From Mesorhizobium sp. B2-7-1 (GTDB taxonomy: Bacteria > Pseudomonadota > Alphaproteobacteria > Rhizobiales > Rhizobiaceae), in contig NZ_VFUA01000001.1 of assembly GCF_006440735.1 (NCBI RefSeq), positions 1-64,000 on the forward strand: DNA of 64,000 nt, read 5' to 3'. Shown here piece after piece: positions 27,465 to 36,050 of the stretch (its first letter is position 1; each line of letters opens with the position of its first letter). The notes under the pieces are model-generated. The model searched no databases and was not told the DNA's origin. It saw nothing but the letters and a program-made list of their open reading frames with translations. Position numbers and translations under genes: made by a program.

Positions 27465-27610
27465 TTTTCCTCGCCTCCGCAAGGCGGGGGAGAGGTGGCC
27501 GCCGCGACGCTAGCGGGTTTCCTCTGATTGCTTTCCAGAGGCGGCGCCGTTCCCCTCTCCGTCTCGGCTTCGCCGAGCCACCTCGCCCCATTTCATGGGG
27601 CGAGGAAAGC
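27465..27610. repeat. Intergenic repeat, type B-like, two-armed
   Basis: TTTTCCTCGCCTCCGCAAGG on the left is answered by CACCTCGCCCC and GGGGCGAGGAAAG on the right, with GGGAGAGGTGGCC and its partner inside. The element forms a long imperfect hairpin filling the gap before the LysE gene. It belongs to the same broad class as the repeat at 20218-20348 but with different loop sequence. Confidence 0.5.
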
Positions 27611-27674
27611 GCCGGCTTGCCGCCGCCCCAGCCTCCCGGTACCTTCCCGCCGGGCAGGGCTGCGGAGGAAATCC

Positions 27675-28286
27675 ATGAGCATCGAATTTCTACTGACGTC
27701 GCTGATTATCGTCGCTTCGCCCGGCACCGGCGTCCTCTACACGCTGAGCGCCGGCCTTTCGCGCGGCGCGCGCGCCTCGATCGTCGCGGCTTTCGCCTGC
27801 ACGCTGGGCATCATCCCGCACATGGCGGCCGCCATCACCGGCCTCGCCGCGGTGCTGCACACCAGCGCCGTCGCCTTCGAGACGCTGAAATATCTCGGCG
27901 TCGCCTATCTGCTCTACATGGCCTGGAACACGTTGAAGGAAAAAGGCGGTCTCAGCATCGACGAGAACGCCGCGCCGCGCTCTACCGCCAGGACCATCAC
28001 CACCGGCATTCTGGTCAACGTGCTGAACCCGAAGCTGTCGATCTTCTTCTTCGCCTTCCTGCCGCAATTCGTCAGCACCACCGAGCCGCACGCCTTTGCC
28101 AGGATGCTGGAGCTCTCCGGTGTCTTCATGCTGATGACCTTCGTCGTCTTCGCCATCTACGGCGTGTTCGCGGCATCGGTGCGCAGCCATATCGTGTCGC
28201 GGCCGAAAGTGCTGACCTGGATGCGCCGCAGCTTCGCCGCCGCCTTCGTCATGCTTGGTGCGAAGTTGGCGTTGGCGGATCGCTAG
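27675..28286 (+). CDS. LysE/RhtB family amino-acid exporter
   Basis: A 203-residue inner-membrane exporter. Family text includes the start MSIEFLLTSLIIVASPGTG and the aspartate/glycine-rich loops GLSRGARASIVAAFACTLG and NVLNPKLSIFFFAFLPQF (NPK motif near residue 120). Six hydrophobic segments fit the LysE fold. Start at 27675 with GGAGGAAATCC. Its stop overlaps the convergent AraC gene by 4 bases. Substrate (amino acid or homoserine lactone) unknown. Confidence 0.87.
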   Translation: MSIEFLLTSLIIVASPGTGVLYTLSAGLSRGARASIVAAFACTLGIIPHMAAAITGLAAVLHTSAVAFETLKYLGVAYLLYMAWNTLKEKGGLSIDENAAPRSTARTITTGILVNVLNPKLSIFFFAFLPQFVSTTEPHAFARMLELSGVFMLMTFVVFAIYGVFAASVRSHIVSRPKVLTWMRRSFAAAFVMLGAKLALADR

Positions 28287-29311
28287 CTCTCCGATCCGGT
28301 TTCGGAAGCCTCGTCGCTTCCGGAGCCGGCCGCAGCCCGAACCCCGAGCCGCCAGGCCGAAGGCGGTACGCCGATCATCTTCTTGAAGGCGCGGCTGAAC
28401 GCCGCCTCGGATTCATAGCCGATGTCCGCCGCGATGCTGGCGACGTTGCTGTTGCCGGCGCTGAGCAGCTCCGAAGCGATCTGCATGCGCCATTTGGCGA
28501 GATAGTGCATCGGCGGCATTCCGACGATTCTGGTGAAGCGCTCCGCAAGCACCGTGCGCGACAATGCCGACTCCTTAGCCAGCGCCTCCACTGTCCAATT
28601 ATGCGCCGGCCGGTCGTGGACCAGCGCCAGCGCCTTGCTCAGATGCGGATCGCGCAGGCCAGCGAGCCAGCCGGTCTGCTGCGGCGGCAGCGATTCCACA
28701 TAGCGGCGCAGCACATCGACGAACATCAATTCGCTGAGCTTGGTCAGCACCGTCTCGCTGCCGGCCCGCTTCTCGGCCACTTCCGAGACCGCAAGCCTGA
28801 TGAACTGGCCGAGCCAGCCGCCATTACCTTTGACGTCGCCGGCCTTGATGACCGGCGGCAGCGTTTCGAGCAGCGGATTGAAGGGCAGGGCATGGCAGGC
28901 GAGATAGCCGCAGACCAGCCGGGCCGACAGCGATCCGTCCTTGACGTAGTTGATGGGGAATGGCTGTTGGCTTGTGGCCGCGATCTCCAGCACATCCGCC
29001 GTCGGCGGTTCGGCCCTGAGGTCGGGCGTGCTCGACATGATATGCGGATCGCTATGGGTGAAGACCACGACCTCGCCGGCCTCCATCGGGATCGCTTCCT
29101 GGCCGACAATGCGGGCAAAGCAGTGGCCCGCCGTCAGCACGTGGTAGGAAATGAGGTGATCCGCGCCCGGCAGTATCCTCGGTAATATCGATGAAGGCGC
29201 CGGCGAGCGGATGGCCCACGGGTCCTGGGCCTCGATGTCGAAAAAGGTCGCGCCGGTGAGGCGCACCGTTTTCAAAAGGTCAGACAGAGCATCCCCGGCC
29301 ATTCCACCCAT
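28283..29311 (-). CDS. AraC family regulator with cupin-type sensor domain
   Basis: A 342-residue regulator. The N-terminal two thirds is an AraC_binding_6/cupin_6-type sensor with HLISYHVLTAGHCFARI near residue 50. The C-terminal double HTH (residues about 230-325) reads WTVEALAKESALSRTVLAER and VASIAADIGYESEAAFSRAF, then KKMIGVPPSAWR. The start is set at 29311; 29302 is an alternative. A rhizobial repeat lies only 6 bases upstream, so the promoter or leader runs through it. Target unknown. Confidence 0.87.
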   Translation of the reverse strand: MGGMAGDALSDLLKTVRLTGATFFDIEAQDPWAIRSPAPSSILPRILPGADHLISYHVLTAGHCFARIVGQEAIPMEAGEVVVFTHSDPHIMSSTPDLRAEPPTADVLEIAATSQQPFPINYVKDGSLSARLVCGYLACHALPFNPLLETLPPVIKAGDVKGNGGWLGQFIRLAVSEVAEKRAGSETVLTKLSELMFVDVLRRYVESLPPQQTGWLAGLRDPHLSKALALVHDRPAHNWTVEALAKESALSRTVLAERFTRIVGMPPMHYLAKWRMQIASELLSAGNSNVASIAADIGYESEAAFSRAFKKMIGVPPSAWRLGVRAAAGSGSDEASETGSES

Positions 29312-29316
29312 ATCCC

Positions 29317-29439
29317 GCTAGAGCAATTCCAGGAAAAGTGTGAGCGGTTAAGTTCGGCGCCTTCGCCGTAACCTCCCGTCCGGAATTGCGTCAAAACAAG
29401 AAGATAGAGCGGTTCGCCGTATCGGTGAAACGCTCTAGC
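29317..29439. repeat. Rhizobiales intergenic mosaic element (RIME-like), interrupted
   Basis: Terminal inverted repeat GCTAGAGC (29317-29324) and GCTCTAGC (29432-29439) bounds AATTCCAGGAAAAGTGTGAG and CCGGAATTGCGTCAAAACAA, text known to me from very many rhizobial intergenic regions. About 26 bases (AAGTTCGGCGCCTTCGCCGT and more) interrupt the usual centre. It directly precedes the AraC start codon. Confidence 0.75.
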
Positions 29440-29613
29440 TGCGCGGCAATCCGGCGCGATATCCCTTTCCAGTTCCGGACGCGCTGTCAAGTAAGGCGGA
29501 CGCCCCGTCATTCCGTTCATTGCCGGAAGCTTTAAACCCGCCGGCACTGTGCGGTGCCGTCTAAGACGGGCGCCGAGCACGGTCGAACCAAACCTGGATA
29601 AGGATCAACAGTC

Positions 29614-30039
29614 ATGACGATACATAAGGGCGGGTGCTTTTGCGGCGCCGTGGAAATCGAAGTCCACGGAAACGCGGAGGCAATGGGCTATTGCCATTGC
29701 AGTTCCTGCCGTTCGTGGTCGGCGTCTCCCGTGAACGCCTTCACCCTGTGGAAGCCCGGGAACGTCAAGGTCACCAAGGGCGCGGAGTTTCTATCCGGCT
29801 TCAAGAAGTCCGAGATGAGCGACCGCCAGTTCTGCACCAAGTGCGGCGGTCATCTGATGACCGATCATCCGCCGCTCGGGCTGGTCGACGTCTATGCGGC
29901 CACCATACCGACGGTGGAATTCACGCCGGGGGTCCACGTCAACTACGCCGAGACGGTCCTGCCGATGAAGGATGGGCTGCCGAAGCTGAAGGATTTTCCG
30001 GCCGAGCTTGGCGGCTCCGGCATCGCCGTCCCGGAATAG
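29614..30039 (+). CDS. GFA family protein (glutathione-dependent formaldehyde-activating type)
   Basis: A 141-residue zinc protein of the GFA/CENP-V fold. Zinc ligands appear as GGCFCGAVEIEV near residue 7, YCHCSSCRSWS near residue 27, and FCTKCGGHL near residue 73. Members bind glutathione or act as thiol-dependent lyases; activity on formaldehyde is debated. It is followed 56 bases later by an OsmC-type gene on the same strand, probably the same transcript. Confidence 0.85.
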   Translation: MTIHKGGCFCGAVEIEVHGNAEAMGYCHCSSCRSWSASPVNAFTLWKPGNVKVTKGAEFLSGFKKSEMSDRQFCTKCGGHLMTDHPPLGLVDVYAATIPTVEFTPGVHVNYAETVLPMKDGLPKLKDFPAELGGSGIAVPE

Positions 30040-30095
30040 GCCCGGACCATGGCCGACGATTTCAAGCAACCGCAATTCAGGACGGGAGAACAGCA

Positions 30096-30611
30096 ATGGA
30101 TATCGCGACGTTTCGCGCCACGCAGGAGCCGATCAAGGATCTTTATCGCAAGGACGCGCGGGCCGCGCTTCTTACCTTGAAGGCCAAGGGCAGCGCAGAC
30201 GATACCAGGGTGACCTGCAAGGTCGAGACCGGACGCGGGCTTGCGCTCGCCGGCATCCATCCGAAGGCCGGCGGCAGCGGGCAGGAGCTCTGTTCCGGTG
30301 ATATGCTGCTGGAGGCGCTGATCGCCTGCGCCGGCGTCTCGATGCGGGCGGCCGCGGCCGTGCTCGAGATTCCCATCAAGTCGGCGGAAATCTCCGCCGA
30401 GGGCGATGTCGATCTTCGCGGCACGCTTGGGGTCACCGAAGGCGTGCCGGTCGGCTTCAAGGAAATCCGCCTGCGCTTCGACATCGAGTCGGATGTCGAG
30501 CAGAGCCGGCTGACACAACTGCTCGAGCTCACGGACCGGTACTGCGTGATCTTCCAGACCATCCAGCGCAGCCCCAAGACCTTCGTGAAACTCAACAGGG
30601 TGGTGTCGTAG
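30096..30611 (+). CDS. OsmC family protein
   Basis: A 171-residue OsmC/Ohr-fold protein. One of the two redox Cys is visible in EALIACAGVSMRAAAA, and the second in DRYCVIFQTIQRSP, as in the OsmC/YhfA branch of thiol peroxidases. ATG at 30096 after GGGAGAACAGC. It would reduce organic hydroperoxides using dithiols. Its stop is separated from the convergent NTF2-like gene by about 80 bases. Confidence 0.85.
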   Translation: MDIATFRATQEPIKDLYRKDARAALLTLKAKGSADDTRVTCKVETGRGLALAGIHPKAGGSGQELCSGDMLLEALIACAGVSMRAAAAVLEIPIKSAEISAEGDVDLRGTLGVTEGVPVGFKEIRLRFDIESDVEQSRLTQLLELTDRYCVIFQTIQRSPKTFVKLNRVVS

Positions 30612-30689
30612 GCCGCGACTTTGCCCGGAATCCAATCCGGGCGGGGGCGGATTCCGGGTTGGGCCTGAGCGCGGTTTTTCGCGCCAGGC

Positions 30690-31076
30690 CTATCCTTTCA
30701 CATAGCCCATCGCCTCGACGATTTTGCCGTCCGCCACGCGCATCAGATTGACGCCACGCAGCGAGCTGCCGTCGGACTTCCAGAAGCGCCAGCGGATCGT
30801 CGCCCGGTCGCCGGCCACATATGTCTCTTCGAGGTCGAAGCGCGTGCCGGGTCCGGTGGCGATAGCCGACCACAATTCGACGCAAGCCGCCTTGCCGGTA
30901 CGGCGGGCGCCGTCCGGCGCCGGCGTGGTGTTCTCGATCACGCAGTCCTGCGCCACCAGTTCGTCCAGTGCGGAAGGGTCGTGACGCTGGAAGACGTCGT
31001 TGTAGCGCCGCATGATTTCCGCTGTCCCGGCGGAGCGATTGGCCATCGCGATGTCGATGATCAGTTCCTGGCTCAT
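30690..31076 (-). CDS. Nuclear transport factor 2-like (SnoaL-type) protein
   Basis: A 128-residue single-domain NTF2-like protein, start MSQELIIDIAMANRSAGTAE. Typical fold text includes RRYNDVFQRHDPSALDELVAQD, ENTTPAPDGA, and the C-terminal strands RWRFWKSDGS and GVNLMRVADGKIVEAMGYV. Start at 31076 after CAGGAGAAAACCC. It is the third gene of a minus-strand operon (dehydrogenase, OsmC, NTF2-like) under a TetR regulator. It may be an isomerase or hydrolase on the same toxic substrate. Confidence 0.8.
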   Translation of the reverse strand: MSQELIIDIAMANRSAGTAEIMRRYNDVFQRHDPSALDELVAQDCVIENTTPAPDGARRTGKAACVELWSAIATGPGTRFDLEETYVAGDRATIRWRFWKSDGSSLRGVNLMRVADGKIVEAMGYVKG

Positions 31077-31095
31077 TGGGTTTTCTCCTGTCGTT

Positions 31096-31530
31096 TCACT
31101 GAGCTGCGAGGCTCGCCTTGAGCGTGATGGTTGCGACACCGGCCAGCGCCCGCGAGACGAGGCAGGTCGCCTTGGCCTTTTGCGCCAGCCGCTCGAAATC
31201 CTCTGCCGAGATGCCGACGACGCGGGCCTGCGTTTCGAGCTCGATGCGGGTGAGCGTCGGTCCCGCCGTGGTGGCGCCGAGATGCACCTTGGCGATCGTA
31301 TGGATGTTCTCGGCCGTATGGCCCTCGGCTCCGAGTATGGCGGTGAGCGCCATCGAGAAGCAGCCGGCATGCGCGGCCGCGATCAGTTCTTCCGGATTGG
31401 TGCCCGGGCCGTTCTCGAAGCGGGACGGGAAGGAATAGGCGCCTTCGAACACGCCGCTGCCCAGTCGCAGCCGGCCGGATCCTTCCTTGAGCGTGCCTTG
31501 CCATTGGGCCGAGGCTTCACGGATTGTCAT
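31096..31530 (-). CDS. OsmC family peroxiredoxin
   Basis: A 144-residue OsmC-type hydroperoxide reductase. The first redox Cys is in IAAAHAGCFSMALTAIL near residue 57; the second is in KATCLVSRAL near residue 120. The N-terminal SGVFEGAYSFPSRFENGPGT and NPEELIAAAHAGCF are typical of OsmC proper. It follows the dehydrogenase gene after 36 bases and precedes the NTF2-like gene by 19 bases, all on the minus strand. Confidence 0.9.
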   Translation of the reverse strand: MTIREASAQWQGTLKEGSGRLRLGSGVFEGAYSFPSRFENGPGTNPEELIAAAHAGCFSMALTAILGAEGHTAENIHTIAKVHLGATTAGPTLTRIELETQARVVGISAEDFERLAQKAKATCLVSRALAGVATITLKASLAAQ

Positions 31531-31566
31531 GGCTGATCTCCTCTCTGTTTGCGGAAAGTACGGTGG

Positions 31567-32577
31567 TCACGCGCCGTCGATGACGACCTTGCCGAAGACG
31601 TCGCCCTGCTCGAAATAGCGGTACGCCTCGCGCGTCTTGGCGAAGGGGAAGACCTTGTCGATGACCGGTTTCAGCCTGTGCGTGGCAACGGCGGCAAGCA
31701 TTGCCTCAAGCCCGCCGCGGCTGCCGACGAACAGGCGGCCGATGGTGACCAGGCTGCGCTGGTAGACGGCGCCCTGGATCTCGATCGACTTGCCGTTCTT
31801 GTCCTGAACAGTGAGCAGCACGATGCGCCCGTAAAGCGCGCTGGCGATCAGCGATTGCGGGAAGGCCGCCGGACCGCCGGTCTCGACGACCAGATCGATC
31901 CCGCCGGTCGCTTCGCGGAGGTTCATGCCCCATTCCGGCGTTTCGGCCGAAGCGACGACGAGGTCGGCGCCGAGCGCCCGCAACCTGTCGGCCTTTTCGG
32001 CGCGCGAGGTGACGGCGGCCACGCGGCAGCCCATGAGCTTGGCGAACTGCAGGGCAAACAGCGCGACACCGCCTGAGCCGATCACCAGAACCCATTGTCC
32101 GGGCTTTGGAATCTCGGCGCCAGTCAGCGCGCTCCAGGCGGTCAGCCCGGCGCAGGTGAAGGTCGCGGCCTCCTGCCAGGAAAGATGGTCGGGCAGCCGT
32201 ACCGCCCATTGCTCGTCGAGCAGCGCGTATTCCGACAGCATGCCGTCCAGCGTGCAGCCGAGCTGGTCGATGATGCCTGGATGCATGCGGCCGTCGATCC
32301 AGCGCGCGAAATAGCTGCCGGTCACGCGGTCGCCGACGGCAAAGCGGGTCACGTCGTCGCCAACCGCCACCACTTCGCCGGCGCCGTCGCTCAGCGGCAC
32401 GGTGCCCGTGCGGGGTGCCAGCGGATAAGTGCCGTTGAGGATCATCGTGTCGCGGCGATTGAGCGAGGTGGCGCGCACCCGCACCAGGATCTGGTTTGCT
32501 CCCGGCTCGGGCATTGGCACCTCGCGGGCCACCAGCTTCCCAATGTCGCCGAATTCCTCAAGCCGATAGCTCTGCAT
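31567..32577 (-). CDS. Zinc-free medium-chain dehydrogenase (quinone oxidoreductase-like)
   Basis: A 336-residue MDR-superfamily oxidoreductase. The catalytic-domain position that holds the zinc Cys in alcohol dehydrogenases reads SLNRRD here, so the enzyme is the zinc-independent quinone-oxidoreductase type. The Rossmann motif is VIGSGGVALFALQFAK near residue 170. Start at 32577 after GGAGGCAACG. It heads an operon with OsmC and NTF2-like genes and is divergent from a TetR gene; tandem operators lie between. A role in electrophile or quinone detoxification is inferred. Confidence 0.85.
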   Translation of the reverse strand: MQSYRLEEFGDIGKLVAREVPMPEPGANQILVRVRATSLNRRDTMILNGTYPLAPRTGTVPLSDGAGEVVAVGDDVTRFAVGDRVTGSYFARWIDGRMHPGIIDQLGCTLDGMLSEYALLDEQWAVRLPDHLSWQEAATFTCAGLTAWSALTGAEIPKPGQWVLVIGSGGVALFALQFAKLMGCRVAAVTSRAEKADRLRALGADLVVASAETPEWGMNLREATGGIDLVVETGGPAAFPQSLIASALYGRIVLLTVQDKNGKSIEIQGAVYQRSLVTIGRLFVGSRGGLEAMLAAVATHRLKPVIDKVFPFAKTREAYRYFEQGDVFGKVVIDGA

Positions 32578-32591
32578 CGTTGCCTCCAAAA

Positions 32592-32632
32592 TATGTAGAC
32601 CGATTTACATATTATGTAGACCGATTGTCATA
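32592..32632. promoter_or_regulatory. Tandem TetR operators
   Basis: Two copies of TATGTAGACCGATT start at 32592 and 32613, 21 bases apart (two helical turns). The first is a full inverted repeat TATGTA-N8-TACATA; the second ends GTCATA. The AGACCGATT centre resembles the AGACCGGTCT operators of LmrA/YxaF-type repressors. They lie between the dehydrogenase operon and the TetR gene. Confidence 0.75.
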
Positions 32633-32689
32633 TTATGGGCAAGCCTATAATGCGTACTGCTGACAAAGGTTGACATTCGAGAGGTCGAC

Positions 32690-33298
32690 GTGGCGACGGA
32701 CACACGCACCCGCATGATCGAGGCGACGGCGCTGCTTATCCGGCAGCGCGGCTATCACGGCACGTCGCTGAACGACATCTTGAGCGCCAGCGGCGCGCCG
32801 CGCGGCTCGCTCTATTTCCATTTTCCGGGCGGCAAGGACCAGCTTGTCATCGAGGTGACGCGCGCCAGCGTCGCCGACGTGACCGAGCGGCTGGGCGCCG
32901 CGCTGTCGGAGGAAAGCGATCCCGCCGTTGCCGTCCACCACATCTACCAGTCGGTGGCCCGCATGCTGGAGGAGAACGAGTTCTCGCTCGGCTGCCCGGT
33001 GGCGCCGGTCGTGCTCGACGCGCCGAACGATGTGCCGGACCTTGTTGAAATCTGCCGGTCGGCCTTCGAGCAGTGGATCGGACTGCTGCGTCAGGCATTC
33101 GTCAGGGCAGGGGTGCCGGAGCGGCGCGCGCAGGCGCTGGCGCTGCTGGTCGAATCCTCGCTCGAGGGCCTTATGGTGATCGCCCGGGCCACCCGCGACC
33201 GTACCCCGGTCTCGACCGTTGCCGATGAAGTGGCCGCGCTGGTCGAGCAAGCGGTGCTTGCGGGCAAGGTGGCGCAGCAGGCCGATGCTACCGCCTGA
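32690..33298 (+). CDS. TetR-family regulator (LmrA/YxaF-like)
   Basis: A 202-residue regulator starting at a GTG. HTH: ATALLIRQRGYHGTSLNDIL and SGAPRGSLYFHFPGGKDQL. The middle contains FSLGCPVAPVVLDAP, the GCP feature of the LmrA/YxaF-type ligand domain. It is the same subfamily as the TetR protein at 20349. The two sites at 32592-32632 beside it are likely its operators, controlling the dehydrogenase-OsmC-NTF2 operon. Confidence 0.88.
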   Translation: MATDTRTRMIEATALLIRQRGYHGTSLNDILSASGAPRGSLYFHFPGGKDQLVIEVTRASVADVTERLGAALSEESDPAVAVHHIYQSVARMLEENEFSLGCPVAPVVLDAPNDVPDLVEICRSAFEQWIGLLRQAFVRAGVPERRAQALALLVESSLEGLMVIARATRDRTPVSTVADEVAALVEQAVLAGKVAQQADATA

Positions 33299-33391
33299 CG
33301 GCAAAGGGCTTTGCCGGCTCCGAAAATATCGGCTTAACTTGCCGGACCTTGCCGCAACGGGCGGCAGGCGGAGTGGCTTCGGGAGCAGGCG

Positions 33392-34348
33392 TTGGGGCGC
33401 AAACAGTCGGATCAGGCGGTTCGCGGACCGCAATTCGCCAGGAATCTCGACTGGAATCTGCTGAAATTCTTCCATGAGATCGCCGACGCCCGTTCGGTGA
33501 CCAAGGCGGCGCAGGAGCTGAACCGCAAGCAGCCGGCGCTGAGCCTCGCGTTGCGGCGCCTCGAGGAAAGGCTTGGCGTCACGCTCTGCCATCGCGGCCC
33601 GACCGGCTTCGAGCTGACGGAGGAGGGCCGCATCCTTGCCGAGCGCTGCCGGGAATTCGCCGGCGCGATCCGTGAAATCCCGGCGAAGCTCTCGGACGTC
33701 AAGTCCGAGATACGTGGACATTTGCGGGTGATGCTGGTCTCCAACCTCGTCGCGCCGCCGCTCGATGAGGCGATCGCCGCCTTCCATGCCAAATACCCGG
33801 CCGTCGAGCTGATCGTTGAAGTCGCGGCCTGGACCGAAGTGGTCAACTCGCTCATCCAGCACCGGATCGACGTCGGCATCTCGCCTTCGCGGGTGAAGCG
33901 CGCCGAGCTCGCCTACCTCCACCTCTTCACCGAGATCCACCGGCCCTATTGCGGGAGGCCGCACAGGCTCTTTGGCAGGAGCGTCGCCGATCCCGGCGAT
34001 CTGGCGAGGGAAGCCTTCGTGCTGACCGGCGCCGACGAGGGCGACGAGCTCACCCAGTTCCGGCTCGAGCATGGCTTCGGCCGCAACATCGCCGGCATGT
34101 CCGATCATCTCGAGGAAGCCAAGCGGCTGGCGATCCTCGGCGTCGGCCTCTGCTTCCTGCCGGAAGGCTATGCGCAAACCGATGTCGAGGCCGGGCGGCT
34201 GTGGCCGCTGATCGCCGGCGCCGACGTGCCTCGCAACGACATCTTCATCGTCACCGATCCGCAAAGCCCGGCCCACATCGCGCGTGACCTTTTCATTGCG
34301 GAAATTGTCGAGCAGACGCAGGCGGACGGAGGAAGTGCATTGATCTGA
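33392..34348 (+). CDS. LysR family regulator of the allantoin operon
   Basis: A 318-residue LysR regulator. HTH residues about 20-80: NLLKFFHEIADARSVTKAAQ and ELNRKQPALSLALRRLEERL. The effector domain follows. It starts at a TTG after GGGAGCAGGCG. It lies in front of and in the same direction as permease, allantoinase, racemase and allantoicase genes, so it most likely senses allantoin or a breakdown product. This is inferred from position only. Confidence 0.8.
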   Translation: MGRKQSDQAVRGPQFARNLDWNLLKFFHEIADARSVTKAAQELNRKQPALSLALRRLEERLGVTLCHRGPTGFELTEEGRILAERCREFAGAIREIPAKLSDVKSEIRGHLRVMLVSNLVAPPLDEAIAAFHAKYPAVELIVEVAAWTEVVNSLIQHRIDVGISPSRVKRAELAYLHLFTEIHRPYCGRPHRLFGRSVADPGDLAREAFVLTGADEGDELTQFRLEHGFGRNIAGMSDHLEEAKRLAILGVGLCFLPEGYAQTDVEAGRLWPLIAGADVPRNDIFIVTDPQSPAHIARDLFIAEIVEQTQADGGSALI

Positions 34349-34504
34349 TTAATGCTTAACGTTCGATCTTTGGGCGTTGAAGGGAGGAAGTCTGGGTTTC
34401 ATGGTCAAGCATGGCGACATTGCATCGGTTCCGTTGATGCTGCCGTAAGGCGAAGACGGGCCGGCACGTCGACCAGGGGAACACCTCGCAAAGGGGATAC
34501 TGAG

Positions 34505-35959
34505 ATGACCTTGCAAACACCGACTTCGTCCAGGCAGCCGTTGCCGGGCGAGGCGCAGCCGGCGATTGCCGACAGCGTCGAGACCATCCTGTCCGTCACC
34601 GAGGCGGACATTGCCGACTATACCGAATCCGTCGTGCCGCAGGCAAAGCGGCGTTCCAACTTCCGCATGCTGGCGCAGTTCCTGTCGATGCAGGCGGTGT
34701 TCGGCACCGTGCTGGTCGGCTATGGCGCGCGCTTCCAGGGGCTGACGCTTTCCGAACTGACTGTGGCGATGCTGATCGCCGCGGCCGTCATGAGCCTTTA
34801 TTGCATCGGCTCGGCCAATGCTGGCGCCGCCACCGGCCAGACCCATTCGGTGATGGCGCGCAGCATCTTCGGCACCATCGGCAGCGGCCTCGTCTCGCTG
34901 CTCCTGGTGGTCAACGGCATGGCCTTCTACCTGTTCACGGTGAAGTTCATCATCGACATCGCCGGCGGGCTGATGACGGTGCCGGCGGTCGGGGCCATCA
35001 CCGCGCTGCTGGCGATCGTGATGATCGTCAACACCTATTTCGGCTTCGAGGGCGTGCAGCGCTTCGCCCAGTTCGTCGCCGTGCCGGTCATCCTGGTCTG
35101 GGGCATCTTCGCCACCATCCTCGCCTTCACCACCGTCTCGCATGATGTGCTGGCGGCAGTGCCGCATGTCGACAGCAAGACCGCCATGATCATGGTCATC
35201 GGCTCGATGGTCGGCCTGTCCACCTGGGGCAACGAGCCGGACTTCTTCCGCTACGCCAAGGCCGGCCGCGCCTCCTGGTGGAACATCCCGACCATCGTCA
35301 TTTCCTATCTGGTCGGTGCGCTGCTCTTCCCGGTCATGGGCTACATGATCGCGGCGCTCTCCAACCAGCCCGATTTCGGCCCGAGCATCAGCTACTTCGT
35401 CAACTTCACCATGTTCGGCAGCGCGTTGCTCGGCATCGCCGTCATCGTCATCAACCAGTGGGCGGTGCAGGACGGCAACCTCTATATCGCCGTCAACGGC
35501 GCGCAGAACGTTCTCTCCGGCATTCGCGGCTGGAAGCGCCAATATACCGTCGTCGGCCTCGGCCTCATCGCGGCCGTGCTCACCTTCTACCTGCCCAACC
35601 TGCAGGATACGTTCAACCTTGTCACCAGCATCGGCTCGACCACGGTGCCGGTCGCCAGCACGATCATGGCGATCGACCTTTTCCTGCTGCCCTGGCTGTT
35701 CGGCATCAAGCGGCCGATGTACCGCGTCGCCAACTGGAGCGAGCTCGGCATCGCCAACTGGCCGGGCGTCATAGCTCTGGCCGCCGGCACGGTGGTCGGC
35801 GTCTACACCGCGGGCCTCATCCCGGCGGTCAACAGCGACTATATCGGCTTCCCGGCTCTCCAGGCCTGGCTGACCGGCGCGGTCGTCTACCTGATCGGCG
35901 TGACGCTGGTCCACAAGCGGGCCGACGTGAAGGCTCTGCTCGGCTTCGCCCGTATCTGA
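34505..35959 (+). CDS. NCS1 family permease, probable allantoin importer
   Basis: A 484-residue inner-membrane transporter of the nucleobase-cation-symport-1 / cytosine permease family with about 12 hydrophobic segments. Family features are the N-terminal VPQAKRRSNFRMLAQFLSMQ, GYGARFQGLT, and GNEPDFFRYAKAGR near residue 245. I chose the ATG at 34505 after AAAGGGGATACTG. The genes after it all break down allantoin, so allantoin is the likely cargo. A strong hairpin follows before allB. Confidence 0.85.
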   Translation: MTLQTPTSSRQPLPGEAQPAIADSVETILSVTEADIADYTESVVPQAKRRSNFRMLAQFLSMQAVFGTVLVGYGARFQGLTLSELTVAMLIAAAVMSLYCIGSANAGAATGQTHSVMARSIFGTIGSGLVSLLLVVNGMAFYLFTVKFIIDIAGGLMTVPAVGAITALLAIVMIVNTYFGFEGVQRFAQFVAVPVILVWGIFATILAFTTVSHDVLAAVPHVDSKTAMIMVIGSMVGLSTWGNEPDFFRYAKAGRASWWNIPTIVISYLVGALLFPVMGYMIAALSNQPDFGPSISYFVNFTMFGSALLGIAVIVINQWAVQDGNLYIAVNGAQNVLSGIRGWKRQYTVVGLGLIAAVLTFYLPNLQDTFNLVTSIGSTTVPVASTIMAIDLFLLPWLFGIKRPMYRVANWSELGIANWPGVIALAAGTVVGVYTAGLIPAVNSDYIGFPALQAWLTGAVVYLIGVTLVHKRADVKALLGFARI

Positions 35960-35967
35960 CGCGCAAT

Positions 35968-35999
35968 CTGTCCGGAGGCTGCAGCCAGCCTCCGGACAG
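35968..35999 (+). other. Strong intercistronic hairpin in the allantoin operon
   Basis: CTGTCCGGAGGCT (35968-35980) pairs perfectly with AGCCTCCGGACAG (35987-35999) around GCAGCC. No T-run follows, so it is more likely an mRNA-processing or stabilising hairpin than a full terminator. It would allow different levels of permease and enzyme mRNA. Confidence 0.6.
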
Positions 36000-36050
36000 G
36001 GACCCCAAGCTCCAGTTCCGTCGCGGCAGGCCGCACGGGGAGGAATTGCC

